Origin: Coriobacteriaceae bacterium AM100-PB1-1D-6A
GTDB taxonomy: Bacteria; Actinomycetota; Coriobacteriia; Coriobacteriales; Coriobacteriaceae
Length of the DNA: 64,000 nucleotides
NCBI GenBank assembly: GCA_027660625.1
Contig: JAQDNC010000006.1
Coordinates: 62,001 to 126,000 of the forward strand
Direction: 5' to 3'
Under the pieces are notes generated by a model, which was given only the letters and a program-made list of their open reading frames with translations, was not told the origin of the DNA and ran no database searches. Each line of letters opens with the position of its first letter. The stretch's first letter is position 1. The translations under genes were made by a program, and so were the position numbers. This document shows, piece after piece, positions 45,024-53,871 of the stretch.

Positions 45024-45164
45024 GGTCTGGGCCATCGGAGGCCGGGGCGGGTTAAGTTTGTCGCGAGTTCCGCACGCAAAGGAAAGCACTTAATGTGCTT
45101 TCCGTCTTGCGCAGGACTGTAGAGCAGCAAACTTAACCCGCCCCGGCCCCCGATGGCCCAGACC
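45024..45164 (-). repeat. long-arm hairpin element B (inverted relative to A)
   Basis: 37-nt arms 45024-45060 and 45128-45164 pair with a single A-C mismatch. On the minus strand the interior carries the same core motifs as A: CTGCTCTACAGTCCTGC (45111-45127) and GTGCGGAACTCGCGA (45061-45075), flanking an inner stem GGAAAGCAC/GTGCTTTCC with ATTAA loop. The inner stem differs from A at three pairs, all compensated. The outer arms beyond GGGTNAAGTTT are unrelated to those of A. Confidence 0.85.
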
Positions 45165-45352
45165 GGCGGGATAGACCAGTTCAGATGGGGCTTTGATGCA
45201 TGGGTGGTCTGTTGGTATGCAAATGGGTATCATACTGTGGTTACTGCATCGACTCTATGGTGCATGTTTGTACGTTCCCGGCGGTCGGTTTGCCAGAAGC
45301 GCCCCGTCGGTTGTTCCAGACCCGTTTCGAAGAAAGGAAACCACACGAACCT

Positions 45353-47023
45353 ATGGCAGCTAAAAAATCATCTCCCTTGAAGATCATTCCGCTCGGCGGC
45401 CTTGACGGCATCGGCAAGAACATGACGGTCTTCGAGTGCGGCGACGACATGGTGCTCGTCGACGCCGGCCTCATGTTCCCCGACGACTCCCAGCCCGGTA
45501 TCGACCTGGTGCTTCCCGACTACACCTATGTCCTGGAGAACGAGGAGAAGCTCCGCGGCATCGTCGTCACCCACGGCCACGAGGACCACACCGGTTCGCT
45601 TCCGTACCTGCTGCAGGACCTCAACAACAAGGTGCCCATCTTCTCGAGCAAGCTGACGCTCGGTTTTATCGAGGGTAAGCTCTCCGAGTTCCGCATTCGC
45701 GCGCCCAAGTTCCGTGAGGTCAAGGGCGGCAGCCACGTCAATCTCGGTGGCATCTCGCTCGATTTCTTCTCCATGACGCACTCCATCCCCGGCGCTCTGG
45801 GCGTGTTCATTCGCACCAATCAGGGCACCGTCATGCACACGGGCGATTTTAAGCTCGACCAGACGCCCATCGATGGCGTCACGCCCGACTATGCCGCCAT
45901 CAGCCGCTTTGCTAAACAGGGCATCGACCTGCTGCTTTCCGACTCCACCAACGCCACGGTTCCGGGCTTTACCAAGTCCGAGGCCGAAGTCGGCCCCAAC
46001 CTGCTGCACGCCATCAAGAACGCCCCGGGCCGCGTGTTCGTCGCGTCGTTCTCGAGCCACATCCATCGCCTACAGCAGATTTGCGACGCCGCTCGCAAGT
46101 GCGGCCGCAAGGTCGTCGTGACCGGACGCTCCATGCTCACCAACACCCGCGTGGCGCGCGAGCTGGGCTACCTCAACATCGACGATGCCGATATCCTCGA
46201 TGCCTTCGATATCGATAACCTGCCTGACGATAAGATCGTCGTCATGTGCACCGGTTCGCAGGGCGAGCCGCTGTCGGCCCTGTCCCGCATGGCTAACGGC
46301 GAGCACAAGACGCTCTCCATCCACGAGGGCGATACCGTCATCCTCTCGGCAACTCCCGTTCCCGGCAACGAGAAGGCCGTCCAGCAGGTCGTCAACAGCC
46401 TGGCCAAGCTCGGCTGCGACGTCTGGGATAAGAATCGCGCACTCGTTCATGTCTCGGGCCACGGCAGCCAGGAGGAGCTCAAGCTTCTGATGGCCATGGC
46501 CAAGCCTACCTACTTTATGCCGGTTCACGGCGAAGCCGTGCATCTGCGCGCCCATGCCCAGCTTGCCCGTAAGATGGGCATCAAGGACGATCACATCTTT
46601 ATCCTCGACAACGGTGACACGCTCGAGATGCGCGGTGGTATCGTAAAGCGCGGTACGCCCGTCGAGTCCGGCGTCGTCTATGTCGACGGTCTGCGCATCG
46701 GTGACACCGATCCCATCGTCCTGCGCGATCGCCAAAAGCTCGCCAACGACGGTATGGTCACGGCCGTTGCCATCGTCTCGCTCAAGCACAAGAAGATCGA
46801 GGCTATCGAGTTCTCGGGCCGCGGCGTTTCGTTTGCCATCGACGATCAGTTCTCCGAGGATGCCTCCGCAGCCATCATGAAGACGATCGAGAAGGGCAAG
46901 TTTAGCTTTACCAGCAGCGGCTCCGATGCCATTCGCAAAGCCGTGCGCGATTCGCTCTCCAACTTTATCTGGAGCCGTACGCGCACTCGCCCGATGATCA
47001 TCCCGGTCGTCATGGAGGTTTAG
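45353..47023 (+). CDS. rnj: ribonuclease J
   Basis: 556 residues. Metallo-beta-lactamase/beta-CASP nuclease with 5'-3' exo- and endonuclease activity. HGHEDHTGSLPYL (~72-84) binds two metals, further ligands in MTHSIPGALG and HTGDFKLD, beta-CASP with ATGSQGEPLSAL-type segment (seen as CTGSQGEPLSALSRM) and VSGHGSQEELK. ATG 45353 with AAAGGA 14 nt before, a long spacing. A longer in-frame start at 45200 would add 51 residues with no family match. ftsK starts 1 nt after the stop. Confidence 0.95.
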   Translation: MAAKKSSPLKIIPLGGLDGIGKNMTVFECGDDMVLVDAGLMFPDDSQPGIDLVLPDYTYVLENEEKLRGIVVTHGHEDHTGSLPYLLQDLNNKVPIFSSKLTLGFIEGKLSEFRIRAPKFREVKGGSHVNLGGISLDFFSMTHSIPGALGVFIRTNQGTVMHTGDFKLDQTPIDGVTPDYAAISRFAKQGIDLLLSDSTNATVPGFTKSEAEVGPNLLHAIKNAPGRVFVASFSSHIHRLQQICDAARKCGRKVVVTGRSMLTNTRVARELGYLNIDDADILDAFDIDNLPDDKIVVMCTGSQGEPLSALSRMANGEHKTLSIHEGDTVILSATPVPGNEKAVQQVVNSLAKLGCDVWDKNRALVHVSGHGSQEELKLLMAMAKPTYFMPVHGEAVHLRAHAQLARKMGIKDDHIFILDNGDTLEMRGGIVKRGTPVESGVVYVDGLRIGDTDPIVLRDRQKLANDGMVTAVAIVSLKHKKIEAIEFSGRGVSFAIDDQFSEDASAAIMKTIEKGKFSFTSSGSDAIRKAVRDSLSNFIWSRTRTRPMIIPVVMEV

Positions 47024-47024
47024 T

Positions 47025-49802
47025 TTGGCGCGCGGATCTGCACAAAACGCCAAAGGCAATAAGGCCAACAACCAACCGGCATCTGCGAAGGGTGCCGGTT
47101 CCCATCTGCGTGCCAATAAGGGCCACGAGTCCGAGTTCGATGAGTTCGAGCCCCTGGTCGAGCCTTCGGCCAATCGCGATATCGCCGGCGTGGTCATTGC
47201 CGTTTTGGCGATTGCATCCTTCATTGCCGTGATTTCGCCGGCAACGGCGCCCGTGACGGCTGCTGTCGCCGGCTTCTATCACCTCGGCTTTGGCCTGGGC
47301 GCTTACGTGCTGCCGATCGTCATCTTGCTGTTCGCCGCCACGCTCTTTTTGGGTGAGGACTCGCCGCTCAACATTCGCTCGGTCGCGGGCGGCGCCGTGG
47401 TCTTTGTGGCCATTGTCTCTATCCTGTCGCTGATGGTGCCGGGCACGAGCGATTCGTGTGACCTCATGTTTACGCCGCAGAACCTTTCCGCCTCGGGCGG
47501 CTACATTGGCGCCTTTATCGCAAGTACCTTGCAAAACGCCCTGGGTAAACCTATTGCCATGGTTGTCTTGCTGGGCCTTGTCGTCGTTGGCCTGGTCATT
47601 ATCGGCTTCTCGGTGGGCGGCGTTTTGCGCTCCGCACGCGATCGCGCCGCCGATTTTGCCGAGCGCCGTCGTGCCGATGTCAATGCGAGCCCGTGGGGCG
47701 ACGAAGAGGCCCTGTCGGTTCCCGGCGTCGCCCGTCCGCACCTGAGCATCCTGCGTCAGAAGGCAACTGACGCCGCCGTGACCACGGTCATGGGTGGCGA
47801 TGTCGATTCGGTTTTGGATGACGACGAGGACGATGACCCGTTTGTCGATGTGTCCGAGACCGTGGAGGCCGAGCGAGCCAAGACCACGTTGCTGCCGCGC
47901 CGCCATACCAAGAAGGGCAAGGCCGTGCCCAAGCTCAACACGAGCGAGCCCGACCCGTCTTGGTCCGATAGCGAAATCGAACTCACCGAGGGCGATGACG
48001 AGGACGACGAGGCTCCGCTCGAGACCGCCAAGACAACCTTACTGCCGCGTCGCCGTGCCAAGGCAGGACAGGTCACCGGACAGTTTTCGATGGAAGACGA
48101 TCCGGACAAGGCTGACGAGTCCGAGCCGCCGTTTGCCGTGAATCCCGTTTCGGCAGCTCCGCAGATCCCTGACTTCCTAAAGCATCCCAAGGTTTCCGAT
48201 GCCTCCGCCCCCACGGCTTCCGCTGCTTCTGTTGCAGCCGGCGATGGGGGAGCGGACGGTACCAATGCCGATGCCGAGGGCGACCAAGAGGACGGCCTCA
48301 AGCTCCCGCCGCTCGAAATCCTGCATGCCAACCCGCAGTCGGCGTCCTCCGCGTCTTCTGACAAGGAGCTGGAACAGACTGCCGAGTCGCTGCAGTCCAC
48401 CTTGCTTGAGTTTGGCCGTAGCGCCCGCGTCGTCGGCTGGATTGCCGGCCCCACGGTCACGACCTTTAAGCTGCAGCCCGGTGAGGGCGAGCGCGTGAGT
48501 AAGATCTCGAGCCTCGAGGACGATATCGCGCTTTCGCTTGCCGCCCAGTCGGTGCGCATTTTTGCGCCGATTCCCGGCACCTCGCTTGTGGGTATCGAGA
48601 TCCCCAATCGCAAGCGTCAGAACGTCAACCTGGGCGACGTGCTTCCCTATGTGAAGGGCGGTCCGCTCGAGCTTGCCATCGGTCGCGATGCCGAGGGCAC
48701 GCCGGTTGTCGCCGACCTCGCCAAGATGCCCCATCTGCTGATCGCCGGCACCACCGGTTCGGGTAAGTCGGTCATGATCAACTCCATCATCACGACCTTG
48801 CTCATGCGCGCCCTTCCCGAGGACGTTCGCCTTATCATGGTCGACCCCAAGCGCGTCGAGCTTGCGGGCTATAACGGCCTGCCGCATCTCTATGTGCCCG
48901 TGGTGACCGAGCCCAAGCAGGCTGCCAGTGCGCTGCAGTGGGCCGTGTCCGAGATGGAGCGTCGCCTGAAGGTCTTCGAGCGCCTCAACGTTCGCAAGAT
49001 TTCGACCTATAACGAAAAGCAGGCTGCCGGCGAGTTCGAGCATTACGATAACCCGCCGCAAAAGATGCCCTATCTGGTCATCATCATCGACGAGCTTTCG
49101 GACCTGATGATGGTAGCCGGCAAGGATGTCGAGGCCTCGATCGTCCGTATCGCCCAGCTGGGCCGTGCCGCCGGTATTCACCTTATCGTGGCTACGCAGC
49201 GCCCCAGCTCCAACGTGGTGACGGGCCTTATCAAGGCCAACATCACCAATCGTATTGCCTTTAACGTGGCTACGGGCATCGATTCCCGCGTCATTATCGA
49301 CCAGATGGGCGCCGAAAAGCTTACTGGTTTGGGCGACATGCTGTTCTCCAAAGTCGACTGGGGTAAGCCCCGCCGTATCCAGGGCTGCTTTGTTTCGGAC
49401 GACGAGATCAACGAGATCGTCGAGTTCGTTAAGTCGCAAAGCGAGCCCGACTACCATGAGGAGATTCTCTCTGCCGTGGCGCCCGCTTCCATGTCCATGG
49501 CTGGTGGCGGCATTGTTCGCACGGGCGTTGCCGAACCGCAAGATGACGACCCGCTTATCTGGGAGGCCGCCCATATTGTGGTGGAATCGCAGCTGGGCTC
49601 CACATCTGGGCTGCAACGCCGCCTCAAGGTTGGCTATGCGCGCGCCGGGCGTATTATGGACATGCTGGAAGAAAAGGGTGTCGTCGGCCCGCCCGATGGT
49701 TCCAAGCCGCGCGAGGTCCTGCTGGACGAGGAGGGGCTCGCCGCGTTGGAGTCTGTCGACGCCGAGATGGCACGTGAAGATCGTGAGTTTGGAGGATTCT
49801 GA
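47025..49802 (+). CDS. ftsK: DNA translocase FtsK/SpoIIIE
   Basis: 925 residues. N-terminal four TM helices (~50-205), a long low-complexity acidic linker (~210-440) and the motor: alpha/beta domains with Walker A GTTGSGKS (~575-582), IIIDELSDLMM, and a C-terminal gamma winged helix (GSTSGLQRRLKVGYARAGRIMD). It pumps chromosome ends through the septum and activates Xer recombination. The linker contains a duplicated AKTTLLPRR motif. TTG 47025 has GGAGGT 5 nt before. Overlaps the next gene by 1 nt. Confidence 0.95.
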   Translation: MARGSAQNAKGNKANNQPASAKGAGSHLRANKGHESEFDEFEPLVEPSANRDIAGVVIAVLAIASFIAVISPATAPVTAAVAGFYHLGFGLGAYVLPIVILLFAATLFLGEDSPLNIRSVAGGAVVFVAIVSILSLMVPGTSDSCDLMFTPQNLSASGGYIGAFIASTLQNALGKPIAMVVLLGLVVVGLVIIGFSVGGVLRSARDRAADFAERRRADVNASPWGDEEALSVPGVARPHLSILRQKATDAAVTTVMGGDVDSVLDDDEDDDPFVDVSETVEAERAKTTLLPRRHTKKGKAVPKLNTSEPDPSWSDSEIELTEGDDEDDEAPLETAKTTLLPRRRAKAGQVTGQFSMEDDPDKADESEPPFAVNPVSAAPQIPDFLKHPKVSDASAPTASAASVAAGDGGADGTNADAEGDQEDGLKLPPLEILHANPQSASSASSDKELEQTAESLQSTLLEFGRSARVVGWIAGPTVTTFKLQPGEGERVSKISSLEDDIALSLAAQSVRIFAPIPGTSLVGIEIPNRKRQNVNLGDVLPYVKGGPLELAIGRDAEGTPVVADLAKMPHLLIAGTTGSGKSVMINSIITTLLMRALPEDVRLIMVDPKRVELAGYNGLPHLYVPVVTEPKQAASALQWAVSEMERRLKVFERLNVRKISTYNEKQAAGEFEHYDNPPQKMPYLVIIIDELSDLMMVAGKDVEASIVRIAQLGRAAGIHLIVATQRPSSNVVTGLIKANITNRIAFNVATGIDSRVIIDQMGAEKLTGLGDMLFSKVDWGKPRRIQGCFVSDDEINEIVEFVKSQSEPDYHEEILSAVAPASMSMAGGGIVRTGVAEPQDDDPLIWEAAHIVVESQLGSTSGLQRRLKVGYARAGRIMDMLEEKGVVGPPDGSKPREVLLDEEGLAALESVDAEMAREDREFGGF

Positions 49803-51316
49803 TGGCTGCACGCTTTGGTGACATGCTGCTCGAGCAGCGTCGCCGGATGGGCCTTTCCATCCAGCAGGTCGCCAACACCATCAAAATCAGGCCGCAGATC
49901 ATCGAGTTTTTCGAGACCGGTAACTTTGCATCGATGCCTCCGCGCGGCTATGCGCAGGGCATGATTTCGAGCTATGCTCGCTTTTTGGGGCTTAACCCGC
50001 GCGAGGTCGTCAACGCTTATTTTGATGACCTCATGGCATATGAACGCGAGACCTCGCAGCAGGGCGGTCGTTTTCAGGATGCTGCCGGCTACGTTAACTC
50101 GCGTTCGTCGGTCGATAACGGACGCTTTCTGATGGTTCAGGGTGGTCGCTCGACGCGGTACGGCCAGCGCCCTCCGCAGGCGGGCTATATCACCGAGACG
50201 GGCTCCAGCGAGGAGATTCGTTCTCAGCGAGATCGCTTTCGCAGTACGCCCATGCCGGATGATCGTGCGCTTCCCGCCGCTCGCGGGTTGAGTCGCGATC
50301 CCCGCGCCGGTTACGGCGACGGTGGCTACTCCGGTCGTGGTTATCGCGGAGTTTCTGCCGGGCGTTCCCATGGTGGATATGCCGACGCCGATACCACGCA
50401 GGTGACGCCGCGCCTCCGTTCTCAATCGCAGCCTTACGGGCAACGCTCTTCGGCGCCTCGCTCTGGCCAGCGTGGCTATCAGAACCGTGGCGAGCTTGCG
50501 CCGCGTTCGGGTCAGCGCGGCTCGCAGAGCCAAGGCGGATATCGTGGTCGTCCCGATAGCAGTCGCGGCCGTATGCCGCAGGTAAACGGTCGCGGTGGCT
50601 CTAATCGCGGACGCGGCGGTGGACGTGCCCCCCAGAACAATGGACTCGATCCGCGCATCATCTACGCCGGCATCGGTGCCGTGGCGCTTTTGTTGATTCT
50701 GCTCATCGTGGTCCTCCTGCGTGGCTGCGGCTCTTCTGCACCCGAGTCGACGCCCGAGACGCCCGCGGCCACCAAGACGACGACCAAGAAGTCTTCCAAG
50801 ACGACCGAATCTGTTGACGAGGATGAAGGCATCGACGAGGCGACGGATTCTGCCGATTCCGATGCCGCCAAGGCGAACGCGAAAAAGAAAGAGGACGAGG
50901 TTATCAAGGTCAAGGTCTCCGTTGCCAAGGGCAAGACCGCCTGGATCGAGGTCAAGGTCGACGGTAAATCGGTCTTTGGCGCCCAGGCAACCGGTCCCTT
51001 TGAGCAGGAGTACACGCCCGAGTCCTCGATCGAGATCACCACGTCCAAGCCCTCCGATGTCACGGTTACCAAGAACGGTGAAAAGGTTCGCTACGACACC
51101 AAGACATCGGGCGTGGCGCGCGTGACCATTACCGTTCCCAAGAAGGAGACCACAGACTCCGAGGACGGCGAGAGTACCGACGGTACCGATGCTGTCGACG
51201 GCGCCGACGCCCAGTCTACCGACGGCACCGACGCCCAATCTACCGACGGTACCGACACGGCATCCGACGGCCAGACTGCAAACGATTCAGATGACTATTC
51301 GTACGACAGCTACTAA
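49802..51316 (+). CDS. RodZ-like HTH membrane protein
   Basis: 504 residues. N-terminal helix-turn-helix of RodZ type (GDMLLEQRRRMGLSIQQVAN, RPQIIEFFETGNF; ~5-75), a ~200-residue Gly/Arg/Ser/Tyr-rich linker, one TM helix at ~286-306 (IIYAGIGAVALLLILLIVVL), a Thr/Lys/Asp-rich stretch, an extracytoplasmic DUF4115-like domain (VIKVKVSVAKGKTAWIEVKV) and an acidic repeat tail. RodZ links MreB to the envelope in rods; other HTH_25 proteins of this type occur widely in Gram-positives. ATG overlaps the ftsK TGA. The linker is far longer than in E. coli RodZ. Confidence 0.8.
   Translation: MAARFGDMLLEQRRRMGLSIQQVANTIKIRPQIIEFFETGNFASMPPRGYAQGMISSYARFLGLNPREVVNAYFDDLMAYERETSQQGGRFQDAAGYVNSRSSVDNGRFLMVQGGRSTRYGQRPPQAGYITETGSSEEIRSQRDRFRSTPMPDDRALPAARGLSRDPRAGYGDGGYSGRGYRGVSAGRSHGGYADADTTQVTPRLRSQSQPYGQRSSAPRSGQRGYQNRGELAPRSGQRGSQSQGGYRGRPDSSRGRMPQVNGRGGSNRGRGGGRAPQNNGLDPRIIYAGIGAVALLLILLIVVLLRGCGSSAPESTPETPAATKTTTKKSSKTTESVDEDEGIDEATDSADSDAAKANAKKKEDEVIKVKVSVAKGKTAWIEVKVDGKSVFGAQATGPFEQEYTPESSIEITTSKPSDVTVTKNGEKVRYDTKTSGVARVTITVPKKETTDSEDGESTDGTDAVDGADAQSTDGTDAQSTDGTDTASDGQTANDSDDYSYDSY
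51206..51253 (+). repeat. 24-nt tandem repeat in the rodZ-like tail
   Basis: Two near-identical 24-nt units (51206-51229 and 51230-51253; two substitutions) encode DAQSTDGT twice, with degenerate STDGTDA copies on either side. Such repeats may vary in number by slippage. Confidence 0.75.
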
Positions 51317-51342
51317 GGCTCCCCGTACCGAAAGGAAGAACC

Positions 51343-51840
51343 ATGGCTAAAGATTCCAGCTTCGACGTTGTGTCCGAGGTCAATATGCAGGAGGTCGATA
51401 ACGCCTTCCAACAGACCACCCGCGAGATCTCTCAGCGCTATGACCTCAAGGACTCCGGCGCCACCATCGAGCTTTCGAAGGGCGACAAGCTCTTTACGAT
51501 CAATGCCCCGGCCGATTTTGTCTCCAAGCAGATCATTGACGTGCTGAGCTCTAAGCTCATCAAGCGCGGCATCGATCTTAAGGCTGTCTCTTGGGACGCG
51601 TCGCAGGCGGCTTCGGGCGGTACCGTGCGCGTGCTCGGCCATATCGTCGAGGGCATTGACCAGGCGACCGCCAAGAAGATCAATAAGGACATCAAGGATC
51701 AAAAGCTCAAGGTCAAGGTGACCATCGAGGCCGATAAACTGCGCGTTACCTCGGCCTCTAAGGATGCGCTTCAGACGGTGATCCAGTTCCTGCGCGACCA
51801 GGACTACGGCCAGCCGCTGCAGTTCACCAACTACCGCTAA
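51343..51840 (+). CDS. yajQ: YajQ family nucleotide-binding protein
   Basis: 165 residues, two ferredoxin-like domains. N-terminal SSFDVVSEVNMQEVDNAFQQ, ISQRYDLKDSGATIEL, and C-terminal KDALQTVIQFLRDQDYGQPLQF match the family. Members bind nucleotides; a Xanthomonas homologue binds cyclic di-GMP. Role here unknown. ATG 51343 with AAAGGAAG upstream; separated from rodZ by 26 nt. Confidence 0.92.
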   Translation: MAKDSSFDVVSEVNMQEVDNAFQQTTREISQRYDLKDSGATIELSKGDKLFTINAPADFVSKQIIDVLSSKLIKRGIDLKAVSWDASQAASGGTVRVLGHIVEGIDQATAKKINKDIKDQKLKVKVTIEADKLRVTSASKDALQTVIQFLRDQDYGQPLQFTNYR

Positions 51841-51867
51841 TAACATTCGAAAGGACCGCTCTCCAAC

Positions 51868-53217
51868 ATGGATACACCTTTGGGCTCCGTGCTCTACATC
51901 ACCCTCGGGTGCGCTAAGAACGAGGTTGACACCGACCGCATGCGTTCGCTGCTGACCGCTGCGGGCTACGAGGAGGCATTCGACCCGCAGGATGCCGATA
52001 TCGCCATCGTCAATACATGCTCGTTCCTCGCCTCCGCAACGTCCGAGAGCATCGAGACCACGCTCGAGCTCGCCAATGAGGTGCAGGACGGCGTTCGCGC
52101 CTGCCCCATCGTCATGTGCGGCTGTGTGCCGTCGCGCTATGGCGATGACCTGCCTGACGAGCTGCCTGAGGTCGCTGCCTTTGTGAAGGCCGACGAGGAG
52201 GACGGCATCGTGGCGGTCATCGATGGCGTGCTGGGTTTCGAACGTGAGATCGCGGCCTATATCCCGCAGGTCAAGCGTACCGTCGAGGGCGCTGTTGCCT
52301 ACGTCAAGATTTCCGATGGCTGCAATCGTTTTTGCAGCTTCTGCATGATCCCCTACATTCGCGGTCGCTATCATTCGCGCAATGCCGAGAGCATTATCTC
52401 CGAGGTGCGCGACCTGGTTGCCGGCGGTGTGCGCGAGATCGTGCTGATCGGCCAGGACACGGGCATTTGGGGCACCGACTTTGCCGACGAGGACTTCGCC
52501 GAGGGCTCGCCGCGCAATCTGGCGCAGCTGCTGCGTGCCGTCGCCGAGGCTGTGCGCCCGCATAACGTCTGGGTCCGCGTGCTCTATCTGCAGCCCGAGG
52601 GCATGACCGACGAGCTTATCGAGACGATTCGCGATACGCCCGAGGTACTGCCCTATATCGATATCCCCGTACAGCACTGCGATGCGCGCATCCTCAAGGC
52701 CATGCGTCGCTCCGGTTCGCGCCAGGAGCTCGAGGATCTGTTCCGCGACCTTCGCGAGCGCATCCCCGGTATTGTGATTCGCTCCACGGCCATGGTCGGC
52801 TTCCCGACCGAGACCGACGACGAGTTTCGCGATCTTATCGACTTTATGGACACCGTCGGCTTTGACTACACGAGCGTCTTTGCCTACTCGCGTGAGGAGG
52901 GCAGCCTGGCCGCCAAGATGGAGGGCCAGGTCGATGAGGAGGTCAAGCTCGAGCGTGCCCAGGAGGCCATGGATCTGGCCGAGTCGCTCGGTTTTGCCGC
53001 CACGGCGGCCCATGTGGGCGAGCGCGCACAGGTGATCGTCGATGGCATCGAAGAGACTGAGGACGGCGCCGAGCTGATCGGTCACGCCTGGTTCCAGGCG
53101 CCCGATTCCGATGGCGCGGTGCATCTGGACGCCAGCGAGGCGTCCGTGGGCGATATTCTGACCGTCGAGTTTACCGATAGCTTCTGCTATGAGCTTATCG
53201 GTCATGTTGTGGAGTAG
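51868..53217 (+). CDS. rimO: ribosomal protein S12 methylthiotransferase RimO
   Basis: 449 residues. Adds a methylthio group to Asp of ribosomal protein S12. UPF0004 domain with TLGCAKNEVDTDRM, VNTCSFLASA and MCGCVPSRY cysteines, radical SAM CNRFCSFC (~152-159), GQDTGIWGTD and a TRAM domain at the C-terminus. TLGCAKNEVD is the RimO form of the first motif (MiaB has TFGCQMN). AAAGGA upstream of ATG 51868. pgsA follows after 9 nt, as in Bacillus-like orders rimO-pgsA-cinA-recA. Confidence 0.94.
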   Translation: MDTPLGSVLYITLGCAKNEVDTDRMRSLLTAAGYEEAFDPQDADIAIVNTCSFLASATSESIETTLELANEVQDGVRACPIVMCGCVPSRYGDDLPDELPEVAAFVKADEEDGIVAVIDGVLGFEREIAAYIPQVKRTVEGAVAYVKISDGCNRFCSFCMIPYIRGRYHSRNAESIISEVRDLVAGGVREIVLIGQDTGIWGTDFADEDFAEGSPRNLAQLLRAVAEAVRPHNVWVRVLYLQPEGMTDELIETIRDTPEVLPYIDIPVQHCDARILKAMRRSGSRQELEDLFRDLRERIPGIVIRSTAMVGFPTETDDEFRDLIDFMDTVGFDYTSVFAYSREEGSLAAKMEGQVDEEVKLERAQEAMDLAESLGFAATAAHVGERAQVIVDGIEETEDGAELIGHAWFQAPDSDGAVHLDASEASVGDILTVEFTDSFCYELIGHVVE

Positions 53218-53226
53218 GAGAGCGTC

Positions 53227-53865
53227 GTGGCAAACGAGAGCAATAAGGAACTGACGAGTGTTTGGACGCCCGCCAACATCGTGACGTGCGTTCGCATCGT
53301 CTTTATCCCGGTGTTCATGATCGTCTCGGCCCTGTCTCACGCATGCGTTGCCGGTACGGACTGGAGCACCTTCGACGGCCCGCTCGCCGCCGCTGCCTTC
53401 ATTTTGTATGTGATCCTGTCGTGCACCGATAAGGTCGACGGCTATCTGGCGCGCTCGCGCAACGAGATCACCGATTTCGGCAAGTTCTTGGACCCCATCG
53501 CCGACAAGCTGCTGGTGTTCTCGGCCCTGCTGCTGTTCCTGGATTTTGGCGCGGTGACCGTGTGGTCCGTGTTCATTATCCTGTTTCGTGAGCTGTTGGT
53601 GAGCGCCCTTCGTATGGTCGCAAGTGCTGCCGGTGTGGTCGTTGCCGCCGATAAGCTCGGCAAGTACAAGACGGCGACCACGATGGTCTCCATCTGCGGC
53701 TATCTGTGCGTCTTTGCGATGGCCGGTCTTCAGCTGGGGCCGGTGTCGCTGCTGCTCGGTGTCTATTCGGTGTCGCGCTTCCTGTACGTCATCGCCGTGA
53801 TTTTGACCATTGTCTCGGGTGCCCAGTACTTCTGGAACTGCCGTAAGATCGTCTTTTCGGTCTAG
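53227..53865 (+). CDS. pgsA: CDP-diacylglycerol--glycerol-3-phosphate 3-phosphatidyltransferase
   Basis: 212 residues, polytopic. The CDP-alcohol phosphotransferase motif DG-x2-AR-x8-G-x3-D-x3-D is visible as DGYLARSRNEITDFGKFLD followed by PIADK. It makes phosphatidylglycerol phosphate from CDP-diacylglycerol (CdsA product). About five TM segments. Starts with GTG 53227; AGGAG is 7 nt upstream. Confidence 0.94.
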   Translation: MANESNKELTSVWTPANIVTCVRIVFIPVFMIVSALSHACVAGTDWSTFDGPLAAAAFILYVILSCTDKVDGYLARSRNEITDFGKFLDPIADKLLVFSALLLFLDFGAVTVWSVFIILFRELLVSALRMVASAAGVVVAADKLGKYKTATTMVSICGYLCVFAMAGLQLGPVSLLLGVYSVSRFLYVIAVILTIVSGAQYFWNCRKIVFSV

Positions 53866-53871
53866 GTCCTG

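Larger units (their letters stand above)
44701..45352. other. pnp-rnj intergenic region holding two hairpin elements
   Basis: 652 bp with no supported gene. Contents in order: pnp terminator, element A (44748-44894), a 129-nt spacer with a small GCCG/CGGC hairpin and an ACCTG/CAGGT hairpin near its end, element B (45024-45164), and the rnj leader with a possible TATCAT -10 (45228-45233). The one longer open frame here (45153-45380) overlaps element B and rnj and is not supported. Confidence 0.75.

Noticed and set aside
45153..45380. 75-codon frame before rnj
   Set aside because: Begins inside hairpin element B and ends inside rnj in another frame; no SD.
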